Shown: positions 29,870 to 42,483, counted from the first letter of the stretch. The stretch is 64,000 nt of DNA from Flaccisagitta enflata (GCA_965153355.1 OZ231127.1:32116001-32180000); one strand, 5' to 3'. Notes: a model not told the origin generated them from the sequence alone. Made by a program: numbers and translations.

Positions 29870-30067
29870 CTTACAGTCGCGTGCAGTCGTTAAGACATTA
29901 AGACTAAACAACCAAAAGACTTAAAATTGACTTAAAATAACCTTAGATAATTTAAAATAGCTTAAAATGACGTAAAACGACAAAAAAAAGCTAACGACCT
30001 CCGACCGACCGACAGACGGACAGACGGACAGAGCGGGTTATAGAGTCGCGTGCACGCGACTAAAAAA
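29855..30067 (+). mobile_element. HINE-like element, direct half of a composite pair
   Basis: It starts aacaaggccaacaccc, with 5' word AGTCGCGTGCA. The core has gacttaaaat units. The tract ccgaccgaccgacagacgga, then agcgggttatag, leads to the palindrome AGTCGCGTGCACGCGACT and an A run. The 5' word is the exact inverse of TGCACGCGACT. The terminal 37 bp are perfectly inverted relative to 29214-29250. Confidence 0.78.
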
Positions 30068-30583
30068 TTGATTGCTCAAATCCCAGATGCTTTGACACGC
30101 GATTTCATGACTCTTCCCACCTATGACTTCCCTTTTGAAGGGTTTTGAAGTTTTCCCCTTTCCCCTGCCTGGCTCTTTTTAAAATATCACCACCACTAAA
30201 TCGTACTTGTCCCTCTTTTATGCTTATCCTCTGTCTCACATAGTTTGTTTGTCACGTGATGCCTTACTCTGCTGCTCATATTTCCGTTATCTCAGACTTC
30301 ATCTCCCAATCATCTCATTTTGCCGTCTACTAAGCTCTCTATCAAATCCACAAACCAAGCATCCAGTCATTCATTCCACGCTATTCCATCACATTCAGCT
30401 GTCTGTTCATTTGGAAGGTTACTTAAATTAGATTTTTGTCCTCATCCGTCATATTCACCTCTTTCAACTTTAGCTTCCTCCCCCTCCACTTCTTCTCTTT
30501 TCTTCTTTTCTCTTTTTCCCCTCTGTCATACTGAATCAATTATAACAATGACACCATATTATTTAGGTTCCTAAGTCGCATTT
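30068..30583. other. No recognised feature
   Basis: Pyrimidine-rich unique-looking DNA. It immediately precedes the hairpin cluster, and its open frames show no domain. Confidence 0.4.
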
Positions 30584-30760
30584 CTGCCAGGCCCACTTGT
30601 GGGTGCGGCAGTGTGTGCACGTTGGCGAATTGGCGCCAACGGAAAACCTTGGACTTCGGTCCTGCACATGGTTGCCAATTGCGGCAACTGCTCAATCCCG
30701 TACTTGGGATAAACCGCGCTGGTTACCACCCGGGGTAACTGTTTAACCTTCTTTGAAGGT
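30584..30760. ncRNA. Cluster of seven consecutive perfect hairpins (candidate structured RNA)
   Basis: Seven stem-loops follow each other: CCCAC/GTGGG nested in CTGCC/GGCAG (30584-30611); GTTGGCG/CGCCAAC (30621-30640); GGAC-TTCG-GTCC (30651-30662), the classic UUCG tetraloop; GTTGCC/GGCAAC (30671-30688); ATCCC/GGGAT (30695-30710); GTTACC/GGTAAC (30722-30739); ACCTTC/GAAGGT (30746-30760). Four loops are 6 nt long. Such density is not expected by chance. I do not recognise the family. It could be the structured end of a retroelement or a non-coding RNA, and the strand is undetermined because perfect DNA hairpins read on both. Confidence 0.55.
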
Positions 30761-31439
30761 CCCAAGAAAAGAAAAAAAGGTGAAAAATCTAATAATGAAT
30801 TCTTTCTTTTTCAGATCTTGTATAAATCACTTCCGCAATCTGAATTGATAAATATTTTATGTCAAGCTAAATCTTGAGTAAAAGTTACCTGAACAAACTG
30901 ACTAAACTAACACGTCTCTCACCTATGTATGTGCTTGTCTTTAGGAAAAACGATTCGAACTACAAAGACGTGGAGAGAGGTCCTCTAATTTAATCATTCA
31001 ATCCATTACAGATGTTTGGCCGACGCAGCAAATGCTGAGCCCCACTTCCCATACCTGTAAATCACATCACAAAACATAAGCCCTGATTTTTTCCCCCTCA
31101 TTCTCAGATGCTGTCAGGATGGATACGAACTGATCGAGCGCCAAAAAAGTGATTTCCCCATGTCCATGACGTAGCAACGAGGAAACGAGGAAAAGGAAAC
31201 TCCACAAACGCCGCGGCCTGGTTGGTGCACCCATACGCACTGGCCCCAACGCAAATCATCAAACCAACCTTGGCGCGCCAAAAAAACTCCCTCTCCCTCC
31301 CCTTATTTCCACGATGAGCCATGAACTTCTGAATTACACACATGCTTTGGAAGACGTTGTAGACCATAAAACAAAATGGTCACATTCAAACCTGGTCTTA
31401 CAAGTGCAAGCCCTCTGACCAAAACGCTCAAACGACTGT
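30761..31439. other. No recognised gene
   Basis: A polypyrimidine tract ending in cag lies at about 30801-30816 and another at 30942-30953 (gcttgtctttag). These resemble splice acceptors, but no exon with coding potential follows. The open frames 31104-31367 and 31303-31497 on the minus strand have no recognisable domain. Confidence 0.35.
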
Positions 31440-31600
31440 CATAGAATTGTAACTGTAATGTTTTATTGCTTTTTTTATCCATGCTTATTTGCCACAAGTT
31501 CTTTGTTGGAACTCGGGCTTAGGTCTAGTCCATTCCATTTTGATACCATTTATTGTTGAATATGCTGTTTATGGATAAAATAATACATTGATTGATTGAT
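31440..31600 (+). mobile_element. LINE-like 3' tail with (TTGA)n end
   Basis: The stretch ends gtttatggataaaataatac followed by attgattgattgattg. An AT-rich 3' UTR with AATAAA-like sequence finished by a short TGAT/TTGA microsatellite is a known habit of CR1/L2-like LINEs. The upstream body is not recognisable. The tail abuts the tggtcatttt array directly. Confidence 0.45.
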
Positions 31601-32350
31601 TGGTCATTTTGGTCATTTTTGGTCATTTTTGGTCATTTTTGGTCATTTTTGGTCATTTTTAATCATTTTTGGTCATTTTTGATCATTTTTGGTCATTTTG
31701 GTCATTTTGGTCACTTTGATCATTTCTGGTCATTTGTGGTCATTTTTGGTCATTTTTGGTCATTTTTGGTCATTTTGGTCATCTTGGTCATTTTTGGTCA
31801 TTTTGGATCATTTTTGATCATTTTTGGTCATTTTTGGTCATTTTTGGTCATTTTTGGTCATTTTGGTCATTTTTGGTCATTTTGGTCATTCTTGGTCATC
31901 TTTGGTCATCTTTGGTCATCTTTGGCCATCTTTGGCCATCTTTGGCCATTTTGGTCATTTTGGTCATTTTAAGTCATTTTTGGTCATTTTTGGTCATTTT
32001 TGGTCATTTTGGTTATTTTTGATCATTTTTGGTCATTTTTGGTCATTTTTGGTTATCTTGATCATTTTGATTACTTTGATCATTTTTGGTCATTTTGATT
32101 TCTTTGATCATTTATGGTCGTTTTTGGTCATTTTTGGTCATTTTGGTCATTTTTGATCATTTTTGGTCATCTTTGGTCATTTTTGGTCATTTTTGGTCAT
32201 CTTTGGTCATCTTTGGTCATTTTTGGTCATTTTTGGTCATTTTTGGTCATTTTTGATCATTTTTGGTCATTTTTGGTCACTTTTGGTCATTTTAGCAATT
32301 TTTGGTCATTTTTGGACATTTTTGGCCATTTTGGTCATTTTGGTCATTTT
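31600..32350. repeat. 10-bp satellite array (TTTTGGTCAT)n
   Basis: About 75 units of ttttggtcat with single-base length changes and local variants (gatcat, ggccat, cttggtcatc). On the minus strand the unit is aaaaatgacc, close to the aaaatgact units in the HINE cores at 29214-30067 and 42874-43240. The array is therefore read as an expanded HINE core. Trp/Phe/His-rich frames are artefacts. Confidence 0.92.
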
Positions 32351-33065
32351 GGTCAATTTTGTTCGGCTGGTTTAAGTCGGCTGGTTAAAGTCAGCTGGTT
32401 TAAGTTGGCTGGTTTAAGTCGGCTGGTTTCAGTTGGCTGGTTTAAGTCTGCTGGTTTAAGTCTGCTGGTTTAAGTCTGCTGGTTTAAGTCTGCTGGTTTG
32501 AGTCTGGTTTAAGTCTGGTTTAAGTCAAGTTTAAGTTTGGTTTAAGTCTGGTTTAAGTCTGGTTTAAGTCTGGTTTAAGTCTGGTTTAAGTATGGTTTAA
32601 GTCAAGTTTAAGTTTGGTTTAAGTCTGGTTTAAGTCTGGTTTAAGTCTGGTTTAAGTATGGTTTTAGTCTGGTTTTAGTCTGGTTTAAGTCTGGTTTAAG
32701 TCTAGTTTGAGTCTAGTTTGAGTCTGGTTTGAATCAGGTTTAGGTTTGCTTTGAGTCTGGCTTGAGTCTGGCTTGAGTCTGGTTTAAGTCTGGTTCAAGT
32801 CTGGTTCATGTCTGATTTATGTCTGGTTTAGGTCTGGTTTAGGTCTGGTTTATGTCTGGTTTATGTCTGGTTTATGTCTGATTTAGGTCTGGTTTAAGTC
32901 GGGTTTTGGTCTGGTTTTGGTCTGGTTTAAGTCTGGTTTGAGTCTGGTTTGAGTCTGGTTTGAATCTGGTTTTAGTCTGGTTTGAGTCTGGTTTGTGTCT
33001 GGTTTGGTTCTGGTTCGGGTCTGGTTTTGTTCTGGTTTGGGTCTGGTTTAAGTCTGATTTTTGAA
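32351..33065. repeat. 11-15-bp satellite array (GTCTGGTTTAA)n
   Basis: It starts with a 15-bp variant (gtcggctggtttaa), shortens to gtctggtttaa, then drifts (ggtttgagtct, ggtttatgtct, ggttttggtct). It is contiguous with the previous array and with the HINE 5' end at about 33143. Confidence 0.92.
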
Positions 33066-33099
33066 AAAAAAAGATTAATAAGGAGTCAGGTCAGTTCAG

Positions 33100-33143
33100 T
33101 TATTTTTGTCCTGCACGCGACTTATAGGTGTTGGCCTTGTTTT
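33100..33143 (-). mobile_element. HINE-like 5' end bounding the satellite arrays
   Basis: On the minus strand it starts aacaaggccaacacctataa then GTCGCGTGCAGGAC, matching 5' ends at 29855 and 42874. It marks the arrays at 31600-33065 as the core of a HINE-like element in minus orientation. No matching 3' hairpin is found at the left end, so the element is truncated there. Confidence 0.65.
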
Positions 33144-35065
<1,922 letters not shown>

Positions 35066-35601
35066 GTTCCACTTGCTCTGACTCCCGTCATCATTCCAAC
35101 GATCCATTTTTCCATGTCATTCAGAACCAGAGGCTAAGGTCATGTTCAAACTTCGACGCTTTGGCATGATTGTCTCGAAACATCAAGTCCGCAATGAACG
35201 TGTCACTATATAGTCCGTTATATTTTTCTAGATTAAGGTCAACAAGGCCGGATACACGGCCACCAGTTGCGGACGGGTGGGCAGAGGCAGATATGCGCGT
35301 TCTCCCACTTTTTGACTCGTGCTGACGGACAGGCCAACGGACGGACGGACCAACCTCGGCCGCCAACAAGGTCCTAGCCCAAGTAGCTGCCGGCAGCTCT
35401 CTAGGTATCTAAAAAATATCTAAAATTTTTTCCAAGTATCTGAAAAAGTAGCTAAATTTCTCTCGTCATACCTTAGCACTATATGGCACCGAATAAAATG
35501 ACTGCAAGTAAAGAACAAGGTTTTGTATCCAACAAAAATCAAACAAAAATCACAGTGACATGAAAGACAATGGGAAGAAAATGTGGAGAGAGAGAGAGAG
35601 A

Positions 35602-35806
<205 letters not shown>

Positions 35807-35988
35807 ACAGACAGAGAGATTTTCCCTCTTAAGACAAATGAGTAGTAAGACGTATATTCATGAAAATATACAATCAATGAGGAACGATACACAACTAGCA
35901 GATTATTGGATTGCAAAGAGATAAGATTGCCATTGGTCCAATACAGATTAACGGTGTGTAACGCTTGTAATAAAATAAATAAACACAA

Positions 35989-38900
35989 TTATGAACGAAC
36001 AACAAGAGGGCCAGGTGAAGACCACGTTGGCTCTTTTCGTGCGCTAAACAATGAAAATGACGTTAGAAGAGCAGCCTTTGACATAAGTTCAGAGACGCGT
36101 TTTACCAGACCTTTCGGCTGGCGGCAACATCGCCATACTAAGGCTTTAATGCGACTACGGTTTTCCTTTGTTATTTGCCCTCTGGCCGAGACTTCAACAG
36201 AGTAGTTGAATACTTTAAAATTCCGCGCAAGATCAGAGATAAGAGGCGCATACTTCTCCTCTTTATAAGAGTGACTTCTCGCGACATTGCTGTCCCAAGG
36301 ACATGTGAGTTCAAACACAATAATCACCTTTTGCACCTCGTCAATAATACACAAATCAGGCCGAAGTGCCGTTACTAAAATGTGTGGAGGGATGACACCT
36401 CCGTGAGACGCCGTAAAGCCAGGAAGATCAGAATAAATTTTAAAATTTTCCTGCAAGACAGGCTGAATCAGCTCAATAAGTGTTAAAAGAACCGAGTTGT
36501 GGCGCCATGTTAAGCGACCCTGCTCTAAAGCAACACTACAATTTGATAATACATGAGCAAGAGTCTGAATATTACCACAAAAAGGGCACCTGTCATTTAC
36601 TCTTTTTCCCCAACGCTTCAGGTTATCAAAAGTAGGTAGGGTATTTATTCCGGCATTAATTGCAAATCTAAGCACACCCTGTGGCACATCCCACATGAAA
36701 CTCTTCCATGAAACCGAACCCTTTTCTTCCATAATTAATGCCAGATAATCCCCTTGCATGACATAACGTCCGACCTTCTCCTCCCAGAAATCATTGACCC
36801 TTTTCTGAACCCCAGCCTGGACTTTTCCCTTTAGCACCTTTTTGGGGTCAGGTTGGCCCTGGGTTGAGCGAGGAGGGGGCAGAGGAGGCGGAGGAGGAGG
36901 AGGAGACAGAGGGGGATCAGGGGGAAGGACACCACTGACCTCCAAAGATGACCAACTATCACGAGAATCATCCAGGCTCTGATCTATGGCTAAAACATCG
37001 TTTACCGCTACTGTAGGAGGAGCCACCTCTTGCAATAAATCCCTTGCATAAGTTGCTGAGGAGAATTTCCGGCGCCATCCACTTTCGCGCTCTTCTTTTG
37101 AGTCCAAAGCGTGCCTCACTCGACCGTCACTAAAAAAACGAATGTTAGAGAGAGTTAGCGATCGAGATTCCTTGTAGAGATGATCAAATGATTTCACATC
37201 TAAACCATGCTTATCATGGACAAGAGCCCAAGACGCACCGCGAGGCAGGCCCAACCATTTTTTTAAGTATCTATGAGACAAATCATCCAATGCCTTCAAC
37301 TGTGTCGTATGCAAGTCATGAATAGACAAAATGAAACGGAATGAGCCAAGCAAATAATCAATATAAATTCTTGCCTTAAATTCATTACGAATCAATAGAC
37401 CTTCAATGTTCTTCAACTGATCACTTAATCTATCCTTAATTACCGCGGCCACAGATGAGACCGAAAAATCAAACGTATAAAAGCCACCAAGAAATTTATG
37501 GTATTTGTCGTGCAGAATAGAACCAATCTCCGAGTCCCCCAGAGCAAAGCCAAGCTCGGCGGACCTCCCTGCCTTGACAGAGAGGGATCTGCACTTTCGA
37601 GGCTTTAGTCTGAGGCCCATGGAGCTCGTCAATTCATGCAGACGGGCCATCAATTTCTTGTGTTTTCTTAGATCTCTTGTGATCAGATTGAAGTCATCGG
37701 CAAACGGAAGAGTAATGAAAGACATACCATTGAGACAGTAACCGTCGACCTCCTGAAATTTAAGCAAATCTTCCAAAATTGGATTAAAACAAATGAGAAA
37801 TATTATAGGGCTGAGCGGATCACCTTGGAAAACCCCTTTTCTGAATTTAAACTCCTCGGAGGTCCAGTCGGAAGTGCGAATCTTGCCTCTTAAGTTCCCA
37901 TAAAGGGAGACAATGTAATCCCTAACATTGCCGGGTAAATGCATCCGGTCCAAACAAATAGGAATAAGATCATGAGATACACTTCCAAAAGCATCTTCGA
38001 GGTCGAACCATGTGATGTGCACAGTTCTCCCATTATGTTTAGCATGATTAATAATTTCTCCCAAAATCAAATTGTGATCCTGACAGCCCGAAATCTTATT
38101 TAGAAACGCCTTCTGAACTTCTTTATTTATAAACCCGTTACCAACCAAAAAATCACTTATTCTCTCGCTTAAAATCTGATGAAACAATTTCCCTACACAA
38201 GAGGTAAGAGCGATCGGACGGAAATTAGAGGGTTCATCAGTTTCCCCCCCTTTGTGAATTAGTACGATCGACGATGCACCCCAACCCTCCCAAGGGGTGG
38301 GGGAGGAGAGGAGAGTTTTGGTGAAGAGAGTTGCGAGAAAGTGGTGAGTTGATTCGAAGTTTTTTAGGTGTCCATTTAAAATGCCATCCTCACCGGGGGC
38401 GCTGCTGGCCTTTTTCTTGGACAAAATAGATCTGACATCCCGCGGTCTAATTGGCCCCATATTGAAATCCTTATCTCCCTCTGGTAATCTTGGAAACCAG
38501 CTCACCGCCTGTTGAGCAAGAGGAACAGGAATAGAGTATCGGTTTTTGTACCACTCATCGGCAAATGCCTTATCAAATGACGGCCTCTCCTCTCCTTTAC
38601 CAATAAGACCAGAAACAGCTTTTTTAGAGAAGGACCAGAAATTCTTTGCAAAGCTCTTTTCCTGCCCTCTTGTGTCGCTCTCTCTCTGTCTCTTCTCCCG
38701 CTCATTTTTGATGTAGCATACAGTCTTCAATGCTTGGTAGAACTGAGCTCGCAAGCTCTGATCCACCCGTCTACCTCTTTGAAAAACAAGACGCCTAAGC
38801 CTCTTCTTTTCCAATTTGGCTTGAAGAAACGCCTCATCAGAAATGTCGGTACCTCTACCCTCCCCTCCACCTCCCCCCTTACCTCCCCTGAAGACATCGA

Positions 38901-39135
38901 TCCCACCGAGAAAATCCGCGAACTCGGAGGAAAACTCCTGGGCGGCTTCTGACGGCGTGATTGCGTCTGCAGAAAGAGCCGAGTGAAGGGGCGCAAGCCG
39001 AGCCTTAAATGCCGCATCATGGAGGCTCCATTCTCTCGCTCCAAGTTGCGGAAGAATGAGACGACCTTCGCAATCCCCGGCAATGACTAGAAAGAGAACA
39101 AAGGGAAGAAAACGAGTGTAGAGCATGAGGGACAT
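35989..39135 (-). CDS. R2-like non-LTR retrotransposon protein: RT plus restriction-like endonuclease
   Basis: A 1,048-residue uninterrupted frame. The RT core carries FRPIALTSCVGKLFHQIL (about 305), motif A WFDLEDAFGSVSH with D378, motif B FQGDPLSP (about 435) and the catalytic FADD at 478-481. After a Pro-rich linker (about 737-755) comes a C-terminal zinc knuckle CX2CX7HX4C (C850, C853, H861, C866). A PD-X14-E endonuclease motif follows (P926-D927, E942), then CPWD and KEEKYAPL. This order (RT, CCHC, PD-(D/E)XK nuclease) defines the R2/NeSL/CRE group, which nick a DNA target and prime reverse transcription there. The N-terminus lacks visible zinc fingers or Myb motifs and instead begins with a hydrophobic, signal-peptide-like segment (residues 1-24), which is odd for a nuclear enzyme. 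All catalytic residues are intact. The start is the first ATG after a T-run leader. Confidence 0.88.
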   Translation of the reverse strand: MSLMLYTRFLPFVLFLVIAGDCEGRLILPQLGAREWSLHDAAFKARLAPLHSALSADAITPSEAAQEFSSEFADFLGGIDVFRGGKGGGGGEGRGTDISDEAFLQAKLEKKRLRRLVFQRGRRVDQSLRAQFYQALKTVCYIKNEREKRQRESDTRGQEKSFAKNFWSFSKKAVSGLIGKGEERPSFDKAFADEWYKNRYSIPVPLAQQAVSWFPRLPEGDKDFNMGPIRPRDVRSILSKKKASSAPGEDGILNGHLKNFESTHHFLATLFTKTLLSSPTPWEGWGASSIVLIHKGGETDEPSNFRPIALTSCVGKLFHQILSERISDFLVGNGFINKEVQKAFLNKISGCQDHNLILGEIINHAKHNGRTVHITWFDLEDAFGSVSHDLIPICLDRMHLPGNVRDYIVSLYGNLRGKIRTSDWTSEEFKFRKGVFQGDPLSPIIFLICFNPILEDLLKFQEVDGYCLNGMSFITLPFADDFNLITRDLRKHKKLMARLHELTSSMGLRLKPRKCRSLSVKAGRSAELGFALGDSEIGSILHDKYHKFLGGFYTFDFSVSSVAAVIKDRLSDQLKNIEGLLIRNEFKARIYIDYLLGSFRFILSIHDLHTTQLKALDDLSHRYLKKWLGLPRGASWALVHDKHGLDVKSFDHLYKESRSLTLSNIRFFSDGRVRHALDSKEERESGWRRKFSSATYARDLLQEVAPPTVAVNDVLAIDQSLDDSRDSWSSLEVSGVLPPDPPLSPPPPPPPLPPPRSTQGQPDPKKVLKGKVQAGVQKRVNDFWEEKVGRYVMQGDYLALIMEEKGSVSWKSFMWDVPQGVLRFAINAGINTLPTFDNLKRWGKRVNDRCPFCGNIQTLAHVLSNCSVALEQGRLTWRHNSVLLTLIELIQPVLQENFKIYSDLPGFTASHGGVIPPHILVTALRPDLCIIDEVQKVIIVFELTCPWDSNVARSHSYKEEKYAPLISDLARNFKVFNYSVEVSARGQITKENRSRIKALVWRCCRQPKGLVKRVSELMSKAALLTSFSLFSARKEPTWSSPGPLVVRS

Positions 39136-39159
39136 TTTAACAAAAAAAAGGAATACGAC

Positions 39160-39215
39160 AATTAAAGGAATAGACCGAACGACCGACAGACTAAGCGGTT
39201 TCCCGCTAAAAAAAA
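39160..39215 (+). mobile_element. Helentron-type 3' end with GNRA-like hairpin, upstream of the RT gene
   Basis: The sequence accgaacgaccgacagacta is followed by AGCGGTTTCCCGCT and an A run. The tract and the hairpin plus A-run layout match HINE 3' ends, but the hairpin word is new (AGCGG/CCGCT; loop gaaa on the minus strand). It lies just upstream of the RT start and points away from it. Confidence 0.5.
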
Positions 39216-39288
39216 TTACAATGTTGTTGTTGTAGGTTTACAACTTGGGCAGTATCTACATTAAGTAGCAAAAGGCAATGAACAAAAA

Positions 39289-39698
39289 ATATACAGAAGG
39301 AACTATTTTAAGAGGTGTGGAGGGACCAAAAGTTATAGCACCTCCCCTACAGCCCACACTAATGCTTCTTTTTCTTTATTTTGGGCAGTGGCTTATACTT
39401 AAGGTAAAAATAAATTTTTTCATTCAGGCTTTTTTTGAGACTCCTCTAAGAATCGCCACAATTGACATTTTTATGCTAAAATTTAAGCATTTTTAAAATT
39501 CTCCAAAAATGGGAAAAATTAGAGATTTTTAAAAGGATCTTGATAGAATTTCAAAGATCGCCTTGATGAAAAAATTTGTATTCATTTAAAATATAAACCT
39601 CTACCTAGAGTATAGAAATATAAGCAATGATGTGGGCTCTAGGGGGGGTGCTACAATTTTGGTCCCTCCACACCTCTTATAAGGGTTTCTTCTGTATA
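39289..39698. mobile_element. MITE with TIRs of about 70 bp
   Basis: The left arm atatacagaaggaac, aagaggtgtggagggaccaa and gcacctcccctacagcccac is mirrored on the right as gtgggctctagggggggtgc, ttggtccctccacacctctt and cttctgtatat. It is about 410 bp, non-coding and AT-rich in the middle. The TA-rich outer bases fit a TA target. Confidence 0.85.
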
Positions 39699-39949
39699 TA
39701 TCAGTCATTAAAAAGTAATTTCGTAGCAAAAAGCATCAGTCTCAAGTAGCTAAACAGATGCTTGAGTATCTAAAGGAAATCATCAAAAGTATCTAAATTA
39801 GTAGCTGGTAGCTAAACGCCTTTTTTGGTAGCTAAGCACCCCTTTGTAGTAGCTAGATTTAGCTACCTAGTAGCTAAGTTGGCGGCCGAGGGACCAACGG
39901 ACGGATGAAGCCACTTATAGAGTTGCGTGTCCGCGACTAAAAACCCACG

Positions 39950-40112
39950 ACGAAGATATCTACACCCCGCTTTGTTCGTCTGTTTGTTTGTTGGTCAGTT
40001 TATACTTTTTTATTATTCAATTCACCGCTTCTGCCCAAATGCTTTAGCAACTTCAAATACGGCCCCTGCTCACCCGCGCCGGACTGGGGTAGCCATGCTT
40101 GTTGTGCTTGGT
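39950..40112 (-). mobile_element. Decayed HINE-like element
   Basis: The minus strand ends tctacaccccgctttgt read on plus, with a degraded gtctgtttgtttgttggtca tract. Then cttctgcccaaatg, acttcaaatacggcccctgc and ggactggggtagcc follow. These match, in order, the interior of 25522-25784 and 58829-59036. The terminal hairpin is lost. Confidence 0.6.
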
Positions 40113-40454
40113 GTAGAATCATGATTTGATAATCATTTTGGCCCCTATAGGCAAAAAAAAAAATACAAATTATTAGCAAAAAATACAGAACCACAATATG
40201 CAAAGTGCAAATTTTCAAAAAAGCCAAAATTAGAAAAAGACAAAAAATGAATCAGCATAGTACTAATAATAAAAATAAATCAATTTCAATCAATAAACTA
40301 AAAATTTTGAATAAGTGGTGTTTTTATAGTAAAAAATGTATTTTTTGATACAAGCAATCATTTCTTTTTTGCCCAAGATAAAAATGAATATCAAAATAGA
40401 TATTATGTTCTTATTCTACACCCTTTTTAGGACCTCCGTGAAAAAGAAATGTGA

Positions 40455-40747
40455 TGAGCTTCCTTTTTCATGCGTCCTTGCATCTCTGTAATTGGCCTTG
40501 TCCGTCCGTTGGTTAGCCGGTCGGACGGTTGGTAAAATAAAGTAAGACCACATGAAGTAAGACCGTATAAAGATAGACCGTATAAAGTGAGACCCTATAC
40601 AGTAAGACCGTATGAAGTATGACCCTATAGGCCTATACAGTAAGAAAATACAAAAAAAGAATATATAAACCAAGACCGTTTAAAGAAAGACCATATAAAC
40701 CAAGACCAAACGCATCTTGGGCTTATGGGGCCTATTGGGCCTTGTTT
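40455..40747 (-). mobile_element. Decayed HINE-like element, subfamily B, with short tandem core
   Basis: On minus it starts aacaaggcccaataggcccc (GGCC/GGCC hairpin). The core has repeats of aagtaagaccgtata/gaccgtataaag. A ccgaccggctaaccaacgga tract leads to a degraded 3' end, acagagatgcaaggacgcat plus A run. Confidence 0.55.
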
Positions 40748-41146
40748 TTTCATGTCGGGAATCTGACCGGTAAACAGTGGATTTTTAATGAAAGCAGAAG
40801 AAATGATTTCTAGGGGCCAAATATTTGTGTTCATGATATGCGGATAACCGTAACTCATGGGTCTGTCGAGCGGAGTTGAACTCATATGTACGTCGATTGG
40901 TACCATGCATATCTCTAGACATTTATCAGAATCATGAACGAAATAGCTCCTGCAGCATCCTGTCCGTGATACACATTTAGTAGTGTAGTGTTATATCTAA
41001 CAACGTCGAGAGGGGAAAAGAACATTGCCTTTCTCATTCTCATTTTTTTCCTCGACCGAAACCAACACTGTTGGAATGTTGGTATGTCTCTTTCTAATTT
41101 CTTTTCCGCCCACGACACACAAAGAAGGCGCTTTACTTGGTGGCCC

Positions 41147-41281
<135 letters not shown>

Positions 41282-41592
41282 CTTCGTCTCGTCGGGAATC
41301 TGGACTGGAGAATAAATCATTCATCCATTGACTGAAACAAAACGTGCGTGAACGACAAGACGGAAGAAAAGAAAAGAGGGGAAACGCGCACACGCGCCTA
41401 ACCTTAGCCGGCGCCGACACCACCGACAAAGCCGACAAACGCCGAAGCCCACGACAACGACAACCAAGACCGGGCGAGCGAGGAGCGAACGAACGAACAC
41501 CACCGCGCCCACCGCGCCTTTTCGCGCCCGTGTGTCACACGACGACAGAGAAAGACGTGCACACACATTTATGTATGTGTGTATACATATAC

Positions 41593-41596
<4 letters not shown>

Positions 41597-41681
<85 letters not shown>
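41597..41681. repeat. (GA)n microsatellite
   Basis: A pure GA run of about 85 bp. DNA from 41682 to 42483 holds no recognised gene. Confidence 0.97.
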
Positions 41682-41684
<3 letters not shown>

Positions 41685-42483
41685 CAGAAAAAGATAGACA
41701 GATAGACGGACAGGGAGACAGAGAGTGGTTCTAACGCGGGCAAAAGACGAAATAGCTTATACGGGTATGACATTGTCAGATATCGAAACCAAACATTTTG
41801 TCGCATAAAGTAGGCTTAATGAAGGTTCAGCGTAGAAATTTCACGACCGTTTCTTTTCGGTTTGTTGGTTCATCCATCCATCCTTTGGTCCGTCCGTTGC
41901 TGCCTTACGAGCGAGGGAAATCCCGCATTTCCCTTTCCCCTTTGCATCTGCGACCCGGATAACTTGCTGATTTCCATCATTGAACTTTTTTTTCACAAGA
42001 TGGCTTTCACCCTGATTTCAACTGAAACATAGTTATTGCCTATCGTTTCGTGATATCTCTTCCTATACGTTGAATCAAGCAATTGGTCTTTCTTTTGTAC
42101 CATTGCATTCACCATTGCGTTTAATTGCATTGAATTGCAACCCCTCCAAATGATCGAAATGACGAGTCGTCAATGGCGACAAATCTCGAAACATGTTTTT
42201 GTCTTTGTTAAGCTTTCGAAACATATCGTGAGTCGTGACACCGTATACAATGTTGTGACATTCCATCATCGCTGTCGCAGTCCTCAAAACCGATTGATTA
42301 TTAGCATAACTCGATTCCATCGAATCTATACCATGACATGACATGCCTGAATCATAAATGATCTTGCAGGTTAGGATCAGGGAATGGGCGAATGGGCAAA
42401 TTTCAATTACAGGAGGATTCATTCGCGCGAGATTCCAATGTGAGATTAAACGTACTCATCTTATGAATATTCAAAATTTCAAA

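Noticed and set aside
30584-30760. tRNA, tRNA-derived SINE or HDV-like ribozyme
   Set aside because: There are no A/B boxes or cloverleaf. Hairpins are consecutive rather than nested as in a double pseudoknot.
30801-30960. Splice acceptor sites of a host gene
   Set aside because: Polypyrimidine-AG motifs are common by chance and no coding exon follows.
35989-39135. Secreted protein, from the hydrophobic N-terminus
   Set aside because: The rest is a complete RT and endonuclease. The segment is noted as odd but not used to assign function.
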